Shown here: one piece after another, positions 42,930-51,062 of the stretch | How the letters are laid out: each line of letters begins with the position of its first letter | Numbering within the stretch: position 1 is the stretch's first letter | Assembly: GCA_964465145.1 (NCBI GenBank) | Contig: CAYXJR010000003.1 | Coordinates: 1 to 64,000 of the forward strand | Length of the DNA: 64,000 nucleotides | Origin: JAUVKA01 sp964465145 | GTDB lineage: Bacteria; Bacteroidota; Bacteroidia; Bacteroidales; UBA12481 | Direction: 5' to 3' | Translations under genes and position numbers: made by a program | Notes under the pieces: model-generated | The model's database searches: none | Told to the model about the DNA's origin: nothing | The model's input: only the letters and a program-made list of their open reading frames with translations

Positions 42930-44175
42930 TTATGAGAGACAGATGTGGAACTGGGATTAGTATAGTCATCATTTTAACAATGGCATTAACGGGATGCATT
43001 AAAGAAGGGATTGCCCCGGTTGCTGATTTCACTTATACACCAGGCGAAGGGTCCAGATACAGTATATTTTATTTTGATGCCTCCGGCAGCTATGATCTGG
43101 ATAATGCAGCCTACAGTTTAAAATACAGGTGGGACTTCGATGGAGACGGTGAATTTGATACTGATTTCACTGAATTTCCGAAAGCTAACTTTAAATATCC
43201 TGTTGTTGAGTGCTTTAATGTTGTTCTTGAGGTAATTGACCCTGAGGGTAATATCTCTGAGCTTGTTAAGGAATTATGCGTAAGCAATAAAAATAATACT
43301 CCTTATCCAATTCTTGATTTATTGCCTCCTCTGGCTTCATTGGGAACGGAGGTCACACTGGATGCCAGCAGGAGCTTCGACTGGGAGGAACCCTCCTACA
43401 AGCTATTGGTTCGCTGGGATCTGGATGGTGATAAAATTTGGGACACCGGGTTCTCCGATGAAAAAACCATAAAAAGACTCTTTAATCCTGCCGGGTTTTA
43501 TACCATAACTATGGAAATTATTGATTCGGAAGGGGCTTCTGCAATAGTTGAAAAAGTGCTCGAAGTAGCAAATACATACAATGAATATAACTACCTGACT
43601 GATTACAGGGATGACCATGTTTATGGGATTGTTAAGATTGGCGACCAATGGGTCATGGCACAGAATTTAGTATACGGCATTTTGTAAATAACCTGGTAAC
43701 ACCTCATGATAACGGTTTGTGTGAGGTTTTTGCCTATGGGAATGCTGAAGAAAATATTGCCAACTATGGGGGATTATATCTTTGGGATGAGATACTCGAC
43801 TATACGGACAAGGAAAAAGGCCAGGGCTTTTGCCCGGAAGGCTGGCATCTTCCATCAGATGAGGAATGGAAGGAGCTGGAATCATTTATGGGAATGAAGG
43901 CTGAGGAATTGGACACTACGGGTTGGGGCCGCGGTGAACATATCGGCACAAACCTTAAAAGAAATGGAATGAGTGGTTTTGAAGCCGGGCTGTATGGCTT
44001 TAGGTATCCCTATAGGGTTTTCTCAGATATTGGGAATGAAACACGGTTTTGGACTTCCACCGCTGAGGAAGATGGTAGTGTATGGGTGCGTGGTTTAGCG
44101 GTATGGTCCGCCGGTGTTTTCCGGGGCAGAGTCAGAAATAATTATGCTTATTCCGTAAGATGTTTTAAGAATTGA
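42926..44175 (+). pseudogene. PKD-FISUMP lipoprotein gene with a frameshift
   Basis: The first frame (42926-43687) encodes a lipoprotein signal (MALTGCIKEG), two PKD-like domains (YKYRWDFDGDGEFDTDF-type motif and VRWDLDGDKIWDTGF) and the FISUMP start VKIGDQWVMAQNLVYG. Coding then continues in another frame from about 43676: HFVNNLVTPHDNG, GGLYLWDEILDYT, CPEGWHLPSDEEWKEL and the end YAYSVRCFKN. The total span of 1250 bases is one short of a multiple of three, so a single missing base near 43675-43680 explains the break. It may be a sequencing error; if real, the lipoprotein is truncated. The start overlaps the receptor stop. Confidence 0.82.
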
Positions 44176-44195
44176 CGGACTGATGGTATTAACCG

Positions 44196-44251
44196 GCGTG
44201 TTGCGTGTTGCGTGTTGCGGGTTGCAGGTTGCCTTTTGCCATTTGCCTTTT
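44196..44251. repeat. Heptamer array GCGTGTT drifting to GCAGGTT and GCCTTTT
   Basis: Eight units in unbroken register: GCGTGTT three times, GCGGGTT, GCAGGTT, GCCTTTT, GCCATTT and GCCTTTT. GC stays fixed at the unit start while the rest changes. It lies between convergent genes. Confidence 0.94.
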
Positions 44252-44253
44252 AT

Positions 44254-44778
44254 TCATTCTTTCTGTCTGAAATACACTTTTACCGCATCCCCATCTCCCT
44301 TCTCTACAAAATGATCAAAACCCAGTGAGCTTCCTTTATCGATCAATGGTGCGGGAAGGAATGGGGCCATGATCTCAAGGATTTCCTCTTTGCCAAGTTT
44401 CTTCAAGTCTGCAACGACCTGGTGGATTGGATGTTCGCCTGCATCAAGAAAAGGAGCCAGATCCATGGAATTAACAATCCGGGATTTATCCAGCCATTCT
44501 GGCTGAGTGAAATTCAAAGCATAATTATCCGGGTTGTGATCCAGATTTTCCAGCTCCTGGTTAGCTGCAGTTCTAAGAATATTAACCAGTTCATTTACCG
44601 GGATATTGGCTATTGTGGCTGCCTGCTGTACCGTGGCAATCTTTGCCACGGTTTTCCTCAGAATAGGGTTTTTTAGCTTTTTGAACATTGGCACGATTTC
44701 TATCAGGCGTGCCTCCAGGCCCGGGAAATTTTCAAAAATCTCCATCAGCCTGGTTTTTGGTGTGATTAATTTACTCAT
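44254..44778 (-). CDS. DUF1858/DUF2249-type domain protein
   Basis: 174 residues from the ATG at 44778 (MSKLITPKTRLMEIFENFPGLEARLIEIVPMF). The first half is a DUF1858-like helical domain (fixed-Pro, NPILRKTVAKIATVQQAATIANIPVNELVNIL). The second half (VNSMDLAPFLDAGEHPIHQVVADLKKL ... YFRQKE) resembles DUF2249. An upstream in-frame ATG at 44811 would overlap the neighbour by 40 bases and is less likely. It overlaps the DUF438 gene by 8 bases, so the two proteins act together, probably in nitric oxide or redox response (inference from family context). Confidence 0.78.
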   Translation of the reverse strand: MSKLITPKTRLMEIFENFPGLEARLIEIVPMFKKLKNPILRKTVAKIATVQQAATIANIPVNELVNILRTAANQELENLDHNPDNYALNFTQPEWLDKSRIVNSMDLAPFLDAGEHPIHQVVADLKKLGKEEILEIMAPFLPAPLIDKGSSLGFDHFVEKGDGDAVKVYFRQKE

Positions 44779-45997
44779 AAGATAAAATTCTTTGCTCTCC
44801 TTCAAGAGCACGGTAAGCGGTTAAATCCTGTGATACTTCAAGTGTGCCCATATAGTCATCATTATCATCTTTCAATGCATAATAGGCTATATGAATGAAT
44901 TTTCCTTTCATCTGGATCCAGAAGGGGGCATAAGTCTCCTTGCCGGATTTGAAATCCTCCAGGATTTTCTCCACGATGTGAACACTGGATGGGGGATGAC
45001 AATGACGTACATCCCGGTTGATAATTGCCCGGCTGCGGGTAAAGATCCGGTCGGCACTTTGTGAGAAGTATTTTACCTTATCGTTTTTGTCAACAAAAGT
45101 TATGTCAACCGGCAAAGTATTCAATACTTTCAGCAGTTCGGTCAGCTGGAATGAACCAGTTGGTAACTGGATTCCTGAACCGGAGGTTTCTGTGTCAATA
45201 GCATCAGTATCCACTCCTGAAGGCTTCCAATCTTCTTTAGGGTCATAAATGCAAAACCCTATTTCAATAGTTTGATTATTAATATGATACCAATCAGCCT
45301 CGGTGAGGTGATCCATACACATAGGGAAAAGGATTTCTTCTTCTTTAATCACCATTTCATCCACTCCAGTGATTGCCGGAGCCAAAATTAAATCTGCGGA
45401 AGCCAGCAGTTCTTCCCGATCGACATCCGTAGTGCGCAAAATTTCTAAACTTCCTTTTATCAACTCCCGTATTTCATCATGCTTGCCCCACATCACTTGT
45501 GGAGGGCCGGTAATCCCTTTTTTTTCAAGATAGGGAAATACAAGGTATTCCTTACGTTGATAATGTTTGTCAACATCCAGGAGCAGGTTGTATTTTTCCA
45601 GTAATAGAGGAAGGTAATTGTCAAGTTTGGCATCGGCATTATCTTCCACAGCCTTCAACAAATTCCGGATTTGCCCGGTTACCTGCTTCAATTCTTTGTT
45701 CTCATGAATAAAAATATCCACAGGATGGCCGGCGGGGATATCTGCTGCTGCGGATAAATCAACATTGCCGTGTAAAACGGCAGAATGAATATCACATAGC
45801 CTAAATACTTCTTCCTGTGGCAGGCCCTCTTCAATGAGTTCCTGTTCAACCTCAACAACCTCCCCATATGGTATGTTGTCAAGGGTATCGATAAGCTCCT
45901 GTCGCACTTTTTCAGGGTCTTTACCATCATGCAGCTGTAAAATCAATTCTTTCAGCCTTGATTTTCTGGGTTGGGAATTGTCAATCAGTTCGCTCAT
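44771..45997 (-). CDS. DUF438-hemerythrin-PAS domain protein
   Basis: 408 residues. Residues about 14-85 are DUF438 (LKELILQLHDGKDPEKVRQELI). Residues about 90-245 are a hemerythrin-like four-helix domain with ligands in FIHENKEL, HYQRKEYLVFPYL, WGKHDEIREL and VIKEEEILFP. Residues about 285-400 form a PAS-type domain (LPVDITFVDKNDKVKYFSQSADRIF, DVRHCHPPSSVHIVEKIL). Cytoplasmic; likely binds a di-iron centre and senses or handles oxygen or nitric oxide. The order and fusion are typical of DUF438 proteins. A -7 box lies upstream at 46044-46051. Confidence 0.88.
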   Translation of the reverse strand: MSELIDNSQPRKSRLKELILQLHDGKDPEKVRQELIDTLDNIPYGEVVEVEQELIEEGLPQEEVFRLCDIHSAVLHGNVDLSAAADIPAGHPVDIFIHENKELKQVTGQIRNLLKAVEDNADAKLDNYLPLLLEKYNLLLDVDKHYQRKEYLVFPYLEKKGITGPPQVMWGKHDEIRELIKGSLEILRTTDVDREELLASADLILAPAITGVDEMVIKEEEILFPMCMDHLTEADWYHINNQTIEIGFCIYDPKEDWKPSGVDTDAIDTETSGSGIQLPTGSFQLTELLKVLNTLPVDITFVDKNDKVKYFSQSADRIFTRSRAIINRDVRHCHPPSSVHIVEKILEDFKSGKETYAPFWIQMKGKFIHIAYYALKDDNDDYMGTLEVSQDLTAYRALEGEQRILSYE

Positions 45998-46000
45998 TGC

Positions 46001-46022
46001 TCGGTTATTCAGTTATTCAGAT
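46001..46022 (-). repeat. Octamer repeat directly before the DUF438 gene
   Basis: On the minus strand CTGAATAA, CTGAATAA and CCGAGCA lead directly into the ATG at 45997. The same unit type precedes the genes at 46749 and 51063. Confidence 0.7.
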
Positions 46023-46043
46023 AATCCGTCATTCTTATAAACT

Positions 46044-46051
46044 CAAAGTTA
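46044..46051 (-). promoter_or_regulatory. Bacteroidota -7 promoter box before the DUF438 operon
   Basis: TAACTTTG on the minus strand matches TAnnTTTG, about 47 bases before the start codon. A TTTG occurs 13 bases upstream, closer than the usual spacing for a -33 element. Confidence 0.5.
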
Positions 46052-46087
46052 TAAAAAAATCAAATTACTTGCTTTTTAAGATAGTAT

Positions 46088-46105
46088 CTCACGCCTCACG
46101 CCTTT
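46088..46105. repeat. Short heptamer array CACGCCT at the edge of a gene remnant
   Basis: CACGCCT occurs twice in register with a partial unit. The M28 peptidase remnant begins directly after it, so the lost N-terminal part of that gene ends exactly here. Confidence 0.7.
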
Positions 46106-46645
46106 AGCAGTCCAAAGCAAACCCAGTATTGCTAATCCTGATCAGATATCTGCCGAGGAACGGATTGATTATTTGAAGTCGGAGGGTGCATTGCTGCTAA
46201 TTGAGTGTACAAGTGGAAGGTTCGGGGTAGTTAGAACTTTTGCAAGGCCGGGATGCAAGCAGGATGGCTGGTCACGGGAGGGTATGATAAGTTCTCAGTC
46301 TATTATAACCAGGATTATGGTCAAGGGCAATTCAGAGGTATTTATATGCAGGGGAATGAATATGTAAGACAGATCTTTACCGCCTGGACATCTCTGTTTA
46401 ACGATCTGGGGATGAATACGGTTAGTATCAGAAGCGTTGGCAGTACAGATCATATTCCTTTTGACAGGGCCGGATTACCGGGATTCCAGTTTCTGCAAGA
46501 CAGGTTTGGGCAGGGAACAGGACATACAAATATGGATTTTTATGAGAACATCGTTCAGGAAGACCTGATGAAAAATGCTGTCATCATGGCAAGTTTCATT
46601 TATATGTCTGCTATGATGGATGAGAAAATACCGCGAAAAGAATGA
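46106..46645 (+). pseudogene. M28 family peptidase remnant
   Basis: A first piece (about 46106-46250) reads NPDQISAEERIDYLKSEGAL and TSGRFGVVRTFARPG, like the PA-type insert of secreted M28 aminopeptidases, with no start codon. After a frame change near 46250 a second piece (46253-46645) reads YDKFSVYYNQDYGQGQFRGIYMQGNE, STDHIPFDRAGLPGFQFLQD and GHTNMDFYENI, the C-terminal part of the same family, including the last zinc-ligand region. The N-terminus and the central zinc-binding core (HxD ... EE ... D) are missing. It cannot encode an active peptidase. Confidence 0.75.
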
Positions 46646-46727
46646 ATTCGCCTGCTTGTATTTTAGATAGATTTTGAATGGATTTGGTATATTAGTATAT
46701 TGGGATTAAGATTATTATTGCGCAACC

Positions 46728-46746
46728 GAATAACCTAATAACCTGA
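46728..46746 (+). repeat. Octamer repeat directly before the sulfatase
   Basis: GAATAACC and TAATAACC followed by TGATC lead straight into the ATG at 46749. Confidence 0.65.
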
Positions 46747-46748
46747 TC

Positions 46749-48191
46749 ATGAGAACTTTTAAAAAACTTTTGCCCGCTGTTCTCGGAGTTATTTTTCTCG
46801 CTTCCTGCACAAACGATCCGCCCAGGCCTAACATACTGTTCTGCATGGCCGATGATTGGGGATGGCCGCATGCCGGGGCATACGGGGATAATGTTGTTAA
46901 AACACCGACCTTCGACCGCCTGGCGGAGGAGGGGGTTCTGTTTGAACATGCATACGTTTCCAGCCCTTCCTGTACGCCTTCAAGAAATGCTGTCCTTACC
47001 GGCCAGTACCACTGGAGGCTCGGAGAGGGAGCTAACCTGTGGTCAACACTGAATGTTAATATCCCTGTTTACCCGCTTTTACTTGAGGAGGGAGGCTATT
47101 TCATCGGGCATTGGAGAAAATGCTGGGGGCCAGGGGTTTTAGAAGCTGGAGGATATACGGATACAGACCCGGGAGGTCCTAATTTCGAAGGGTTTGAGGA
47201 TTTTATGAAACACAGGCCGGATAGCATGCCATTTTGCTTTTGGTTAGGTTCATATGACCCTCACAGGGGATACAAGCTGAATTCCGGCAAGGATTCTGGT
47301 ATTAATATTGACTCGGTCAGGGTTCCGGATTTTTACCCTGATGTTGAAATCATAAGGTCGGATATTGCAGATTATTATTTCGAAGTTCAACGGTTTGACA
47401 GCGATTGTGCTGAAGCGATTGCACTTCTGGAGGAAATCGGCGAATTGGACAATACCCTGATAATCATGACAGGTGATAATGGCTTCCCTTTCCCCAGGTG
47501 TAAATCCAACTTGTACGACATGGGCGTAAGGGAGCCACTTGCAATCCGCTGGGGAGACAAAATCAAACCATGCAGGACAGTGAAAGATTTTGTGTCCTTC
47601 ACGGATTTTGCCCCCACTTTATTGTCTCTGGCCGGAGTTGAAATACCTGATGAAATGACCGGAATTTCTCTGGAGCCGATATTTTATTCCGGTAAAGAAG
47701 GCTGGGTTACCAAAACCAGGGATCAGGTAATTTTTGGTAAAGAACGGCATGTCCCTGCCCAACTGTTTCCTTCAATTGCCGGATATCCTTGCAGGAGCAT
47801 AAGAACAGAGAAATTCCAGTATATCTATAACTTCAAGCCAGAGCGCTGGCCCGTAGGCGTACCGGATAGTGCCTCTCATCCAATGAACACTTATGCTGAT
47901 TGTGATGACGGCCCGACAAAGCAATTCCTGGTGAATAATATGAATGATCCGGACTATAAAAAATACCACGACTGGTCCTTTGCAAAGAGACCGCAGGAGG
48001 AATTGTATGATATGATCAATGATCCTTTCCAGCTGGTAAATCTCGCGGGTGATCCTGATTATGCAGATGTTCAGGAGCGCCTTAAGAACCAGCTTTTTGA
48101 ATTACTCAGGAAGTCAGGCGATCCGCGTGCCAATGGGGGAGGGGATGAGTTTGATGAGTATCCGTATAGGGCAGGGTATAGGCTCAGATAA
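46749..48191 (+). CDS. Sulfatase (S1 family), lipoprotein
   Basis: 480 residues with a lipoprotein signal (lipobox Cys at 20 in VIFLASCTN). The formylglycine motif is C75-T-P-S-R in SSPSCTPSRNAVLTGQY, so it is a Cys-type S1 sulfatase needing an anaerobic or FGE-type maturase encoded elsewhere. Calcium ligands are in FCMADDWGW near 35 and in IIMTGDNGFP near 240. The SYDPHRGYKLNSG segment recalls the heparan N-sulfatase-like branch (S1_8), but the assignment is tentative. It sits upstream of a GH106-like enzyme and an exported Gfo/Idh, so it probably removes sulfate from the same glycan. Confidence 0.92.
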   Translation: MRTFKKLLPAVLGVIFLASCTNDPPRPNILFCMADDWGWPHAGAYGDNVVKTPTFDRLAEEGVLFEHAYVSSPSCTPSRNAVLTGQYHWRLGEGANLWSTLNVNIPVYPLLLEEGGYFIGHWRKCWGPGVLEAGGYTDTDPGGPNFEGFEDFMKHRPDSMPFCFWLGSYDPHRGYKLNSGKDSGINIDSVRVPDFYPDVEIIRSDIADYYFEVQRFDSDCAEAIALLEEIGELDNTLIIMTGDNGFPFPRCKSNLYDMGVREPLAIRWGDKIKPCRTVKDFVSFTDFAPTLLSLAGVEIPDEMTGISLEPIFYSGKEGWVTKTRDQVIFGKERHVPAQLFPSIAGYPCRSIRTEKFQYIYNFKPERWPVGVPDSASHPMNTYADCDDGPTKQFLVNNMNDPDYKKYHDWSFAKRPQEELYDMINDPFQLVNLAGDPDYADVQERLKNQLFELLRKSGDPRANGGGDEFDEYPYRAGYRLR

Positions 48192-48193
48192 TT

Positions 48194-48277
48194 GGGAACG
48201 GTTAACAGGGAACAGGGAACGGGGAACAGGGAACGGTTAACAGGGAACGGTTAACAGGGAACAGGGAACAGTTAACG
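48194..48277 (+). repeat. Heptamer array mixing GGGAACA/G and GTTAACA/G
   Basis: Twelve units in perfect 7-bp register from 48194 to 48277: eight GGGAACN units and four GTTAACN units in irregular order. It is the clearest example in the window of two interchangeable 7-bp units. It fills most of the sulfatase-GH106 gap. Confidence 0.97.
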
Positions 48278-48322
48278 GGGAGTTTGGGAGGTGCAAATAC
48301 TACATTTTTAACTCTGATAATT

Positions 48323-51031
48323 ATGGGAAAAATCAAAAGCTATTTGTTTATTATACCATGCTTATCCTGCATGCTGCTCGTCAACTCTTGTAAGGAAAAG
48401 GCTACTGGAACAGTTGATCTGATACATATCAACAGGTCGATGAAGGTTGCAGAAAAAAACTTCAAAAATCCTCCATTGCAATATAAGTCAAGGCCGCTGT
48501 GGTTCTGGAATACGGCCTTAAGCAAGGTCCGAACCCTCGAGATAATGACTGAGGCAAAAAAGAAAGGATATTATGGCCTCGGGATTCTTCCATCTTACGG
48601 GATGTCGCCTGAATACATGAGCCCTGAGTTCCTCGACCATTACAAATATGCGTTGGAAGTGGCTGATAGCCTCGGAATGAAAATGTGCCTGTATGATGAG
48701 TTTTATTTCCCGAGTGGTATGGCCGGAGGAAACCTTGTCAAGTATTATCCTGAAGCTGTAAGTAAAAGACTTGATAAGGATGAGTTTATGTTCACAGGGC
48801 CGGGTTCTTTCAGTCATAATATTCCCTCAGGTGAATTTATGGGAGCTGTTGCCATGGAGACAAATAGCCTGGAGCGAAAAGATCTGTCGGGTAATATAAG
48901 TGAAGGGGTTTTACATGCAAGCTTGCCGGCTGGAGAATGGAGAGTAATGGTATTCCTTCTTAATCCTGATAAATCCAGTGGAAGAAATCATGTCGATTAC
49001 CTTGATCCTTCTGCAGTTGAAAGGTTCATCGAACTTACTTATGACAAATTCTACCAGGCTTTCCCCGGGCATTTTGGAACGACTATAGATTTTGCCTTCT
49101 ATGATGAGCCTTGCATGCGTTGGGTTGAAGAAGGCAGGACCTGGACAGGATCTTACAATAGTAAATTTATTGATAAATACGGTTTCAGCCCGGTAGAATA
49201 TTATCCTGCATTATGGTATGATATCGGTGCCAAAACTATGGCAGCAAGGAATTTTCTTTATGGATTTCGTGCTGAGCTTTTTGCCTCTGGATTCTCAGGA
49301 ACCATTAACCGCTGGTGTTGGGAGCATAATATCCAGCTCACCGGTCATGTCGACCAGGAAGAGGTACTTAATCCGGTAAGTATATGTGGTGATCTGATAA
49401 AGACCTTTCAATATCAGGATATTCCCTGCGTGGATCAGATAGCACATTTCGGAAGAGCTTCAAAAATATATAAGCTGATCAGCTCGGCCGCTTATAATTA
49501 TGATAAAACACTTGTTGCCACAGAAACGTATGGTGCGACTAATAATATGCCGGTAGAAAATCTCTATAAGGAAGCCATGGACCAGTTTGCCAAAGGCATA
49601 AACCTCATGGAGCCCCATGCCGTTTGGTATAATGAGAAAGCCGATATCCCCCCTAACTTATCCCCGGCCAATAGCACCTATGGTCCCTCACTCGATGAGT
49701 ATAACGACTATATAGGAAGGTTGCAGCTTATGCTCCAGGGAGGACAGCATACTGCCGACATTGCCATCCTTTATCCGATAGCCTCCCTGCAGGCAGCTTA
49801 TACATTTGCACCTGGCGACCCGGGCCTGGGAGGCAATACTGCCGGGGAAGCAGATTACCTGGATATTGGTGAAATCCTTTCACTTGATATCAGAACTGAT
49901 TTTACATTCATTCATCCTGAAATACTTGATGAAAAATGCATTATTGAAAACTCCGGGATAAATCTGAATAATAACAGCGAATCTTCTCAATACAGCATGT
50001 TTATATTACCTGGCTCAAGGACAATACAATGGAGCAATCTGCAAAAGATCAAACAATTTTATGATAATGGAGGGGTTGTGATCGCTACTTCTGTTCTTCC
50101 GGAATATTCGGCAGAATTTGGGCATGATAATGATGTACAAAATACAATAAGGGAAATGTTTGGTGAAGATGCCTTTAATATGGCCGGACTAACCCAGGCC
50201 AGGGCTTCAAGTATATGGAATACCGGAGGCTTTATTGCTGCTTATGCAATCGATGGTAATCAGGAAACTTCATGGCGGCCCTCAAGGGGAAGTCCGGATG
50301 GTGAATGGCTGGAAGTAATATTTGGACAGGAAATAGAAACCGGTCATATTGAAATAAGCGCAGCGGAAAGTATGGAGTACTCCTTCAGACCAGGATGGGT
50401 GCCGGTAAATGAAGATCAATCATTCTCATTCAGGCTTTATGTTCAAAATGGCCTGGAATGGATTGACCCAGGAAGCTGGGAAGGTGACAGGATAAATAAG
50501 TCTGTCTTTTTCCAACCTCAGCATATATCAGGGATCCGGATAGTGATAGAATCCGGTTTAACTGATAAAGTCTCCATTCCTGAGATTCTGGTTTTTGATC
50601 GGGAGGGTAATAAAATCGATATTAATCCTAAAAAGTTTTCTTTCAATGGCAATGATAAGGGGGGGAAAGCCTATTTTATACCTACCCCGAATAAGGAAAT
50701 TATCAGGACAGTTTTAAATGATGCATTCAAAGTATGGGATGTCCGTATTGATTATGAGGATAAGCTGAGTGATGGCAATCTGACATGTATCCACAAAAAG
50801 ATGGATGGGAAGGATATTTATTTCTTTGCTAATTCATCAGAAAATGAACTGGAAATACCTATATTGTTAAGAGGTAAAATGAAACTTGATAAGTGGGACC
50901 CTCATTCCGGCAGTATAGAAAAGTATCCTTCTACTACAATCCATCAAAAGGGGTATGACCTTACCAGCCTTCAATTTAAACTGGGCCCGGTAAAATCATT
51001 GTTTTTTGTTGCTGAGTCACTGAATAACTGA
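48323..51031 (+). CDS. GH106-like glycoside hydrolase with discoidin-type domain, lipoprotein
   Basis: 902 residues from the ATG at 48323, which gives MGKIKSYLFIIPCLSCMLLVNSC, a lipoprotein signal; the longer GTG start at 48284 adds array-derived residues. The N-terminal RPLWFWNTALSKVRTLEIMTEAKKKGYYG and CLYDEFYFPSGMAGG segments match the GH106 alpha-L-rhamnosidase-type barrel. Residues about 620-755 (ASSIWNTGGFIAAYAIDGNQETSWRP) are an F5/8 type C domain inserted before the C-terminal beta domain (IYFFANSSENELEIPILLRGK). The last codons (SLNN, stop) are encoded by the octamer array that follows. Confidence 0.78.
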   Translation: MGKIKSYLFIIPCLSCMLLVNSCKEKATGTVDLIHINRSMKVAEKNFKNPPLQYKSRPLWFWNTALSKVRTLEIMTEAKKKGYYGLGILPSYGMSPEYMSPEFLDHYKYALEVADSLGMKMCLYDEFYFPSGMAGGNLVKYYPEAVSKRLDKDEFMFTGPGSFSHNIPSGEFMGAVAMETNSLERKDLSGNISEGVLHASLPAGEWRVMVFLLNPDKSSGRNHVDYLDPSAVERFIELTYDKFYQAFPGHFGTTIDFAFYDEPCMRWVEEGRTWTGSYNSKFIDKYGFSPVEYYPALWYDIGAKTMAARNFLYGFRAELFASGFSGTINRWCWEHNIQLTGHVDQEEVLNPVSICGDLIKTFQYQDIPCVDQIAHFGRASKIYKLISSAAYNYDKTLVATETYGATNNMPVENLYKEAMDQFAKGINLMEPHAVWYNEKADIPPNLSPANSTYGPSLDEYNDYIGRLQLMLQGGQHTADIAILYPIASLQAAYTFAPGDPGLGGNTAGEADYLDIGEILSLDIRTDFTFIHPEILDEKCIIENSGINLNNNSESSQYSMFILPGSRTIQWSNLQKIKQFYDNGGVVIATSVLPEYSAEFGHDNDVQNTIREMFGEDAFNMAGLTQARASSIWNTGGFIAAYAIDGNQETSWRPSRGSPDGEWLEVIFGQEIETGHIEISAAESMEYSFRPGWVPVNEDQSFSFRLYVQNGLEWIDPGSWEGDRINKSVFFQPQHISGIRIVIESGLTDKVSIPEILVFDREGNKIDINPKKFSFNGNDKGGKAYFIPTPNKEIIRTVLNDAFKVWDVRIDYEDKLSDGNLTCIHKKMDGKDIYFFANSSENELEIPILLRGKMKLDKWDPHSGSIEKYPSTTIHQKGYDLTSLQFKLGPVKSLFFVAESLNN

Positions 51032-51061
51032 ATAACTGAATAACCGATTAACCTAATAAAC
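51019..51061 (+). repeat. Octamer array ACTGAATA joining two genes
   Basis: ACTGAATA three times, then ACCGATTA and ACCTAATA in 8-bp register. It contains the stop codon of the GH106-like gene (51029-51031) and ends directly before the ATG at 51063. Confidence 0.9.
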
Positions 51062-51062
51062 C

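Noticed and set aside
48284..48322. Longer N-terminus for the GH106-like lipoprotein
   Set aside because: The extension is encoded next to array sequence and would place residues before a clear lipoprotein signal that starts at 48323.
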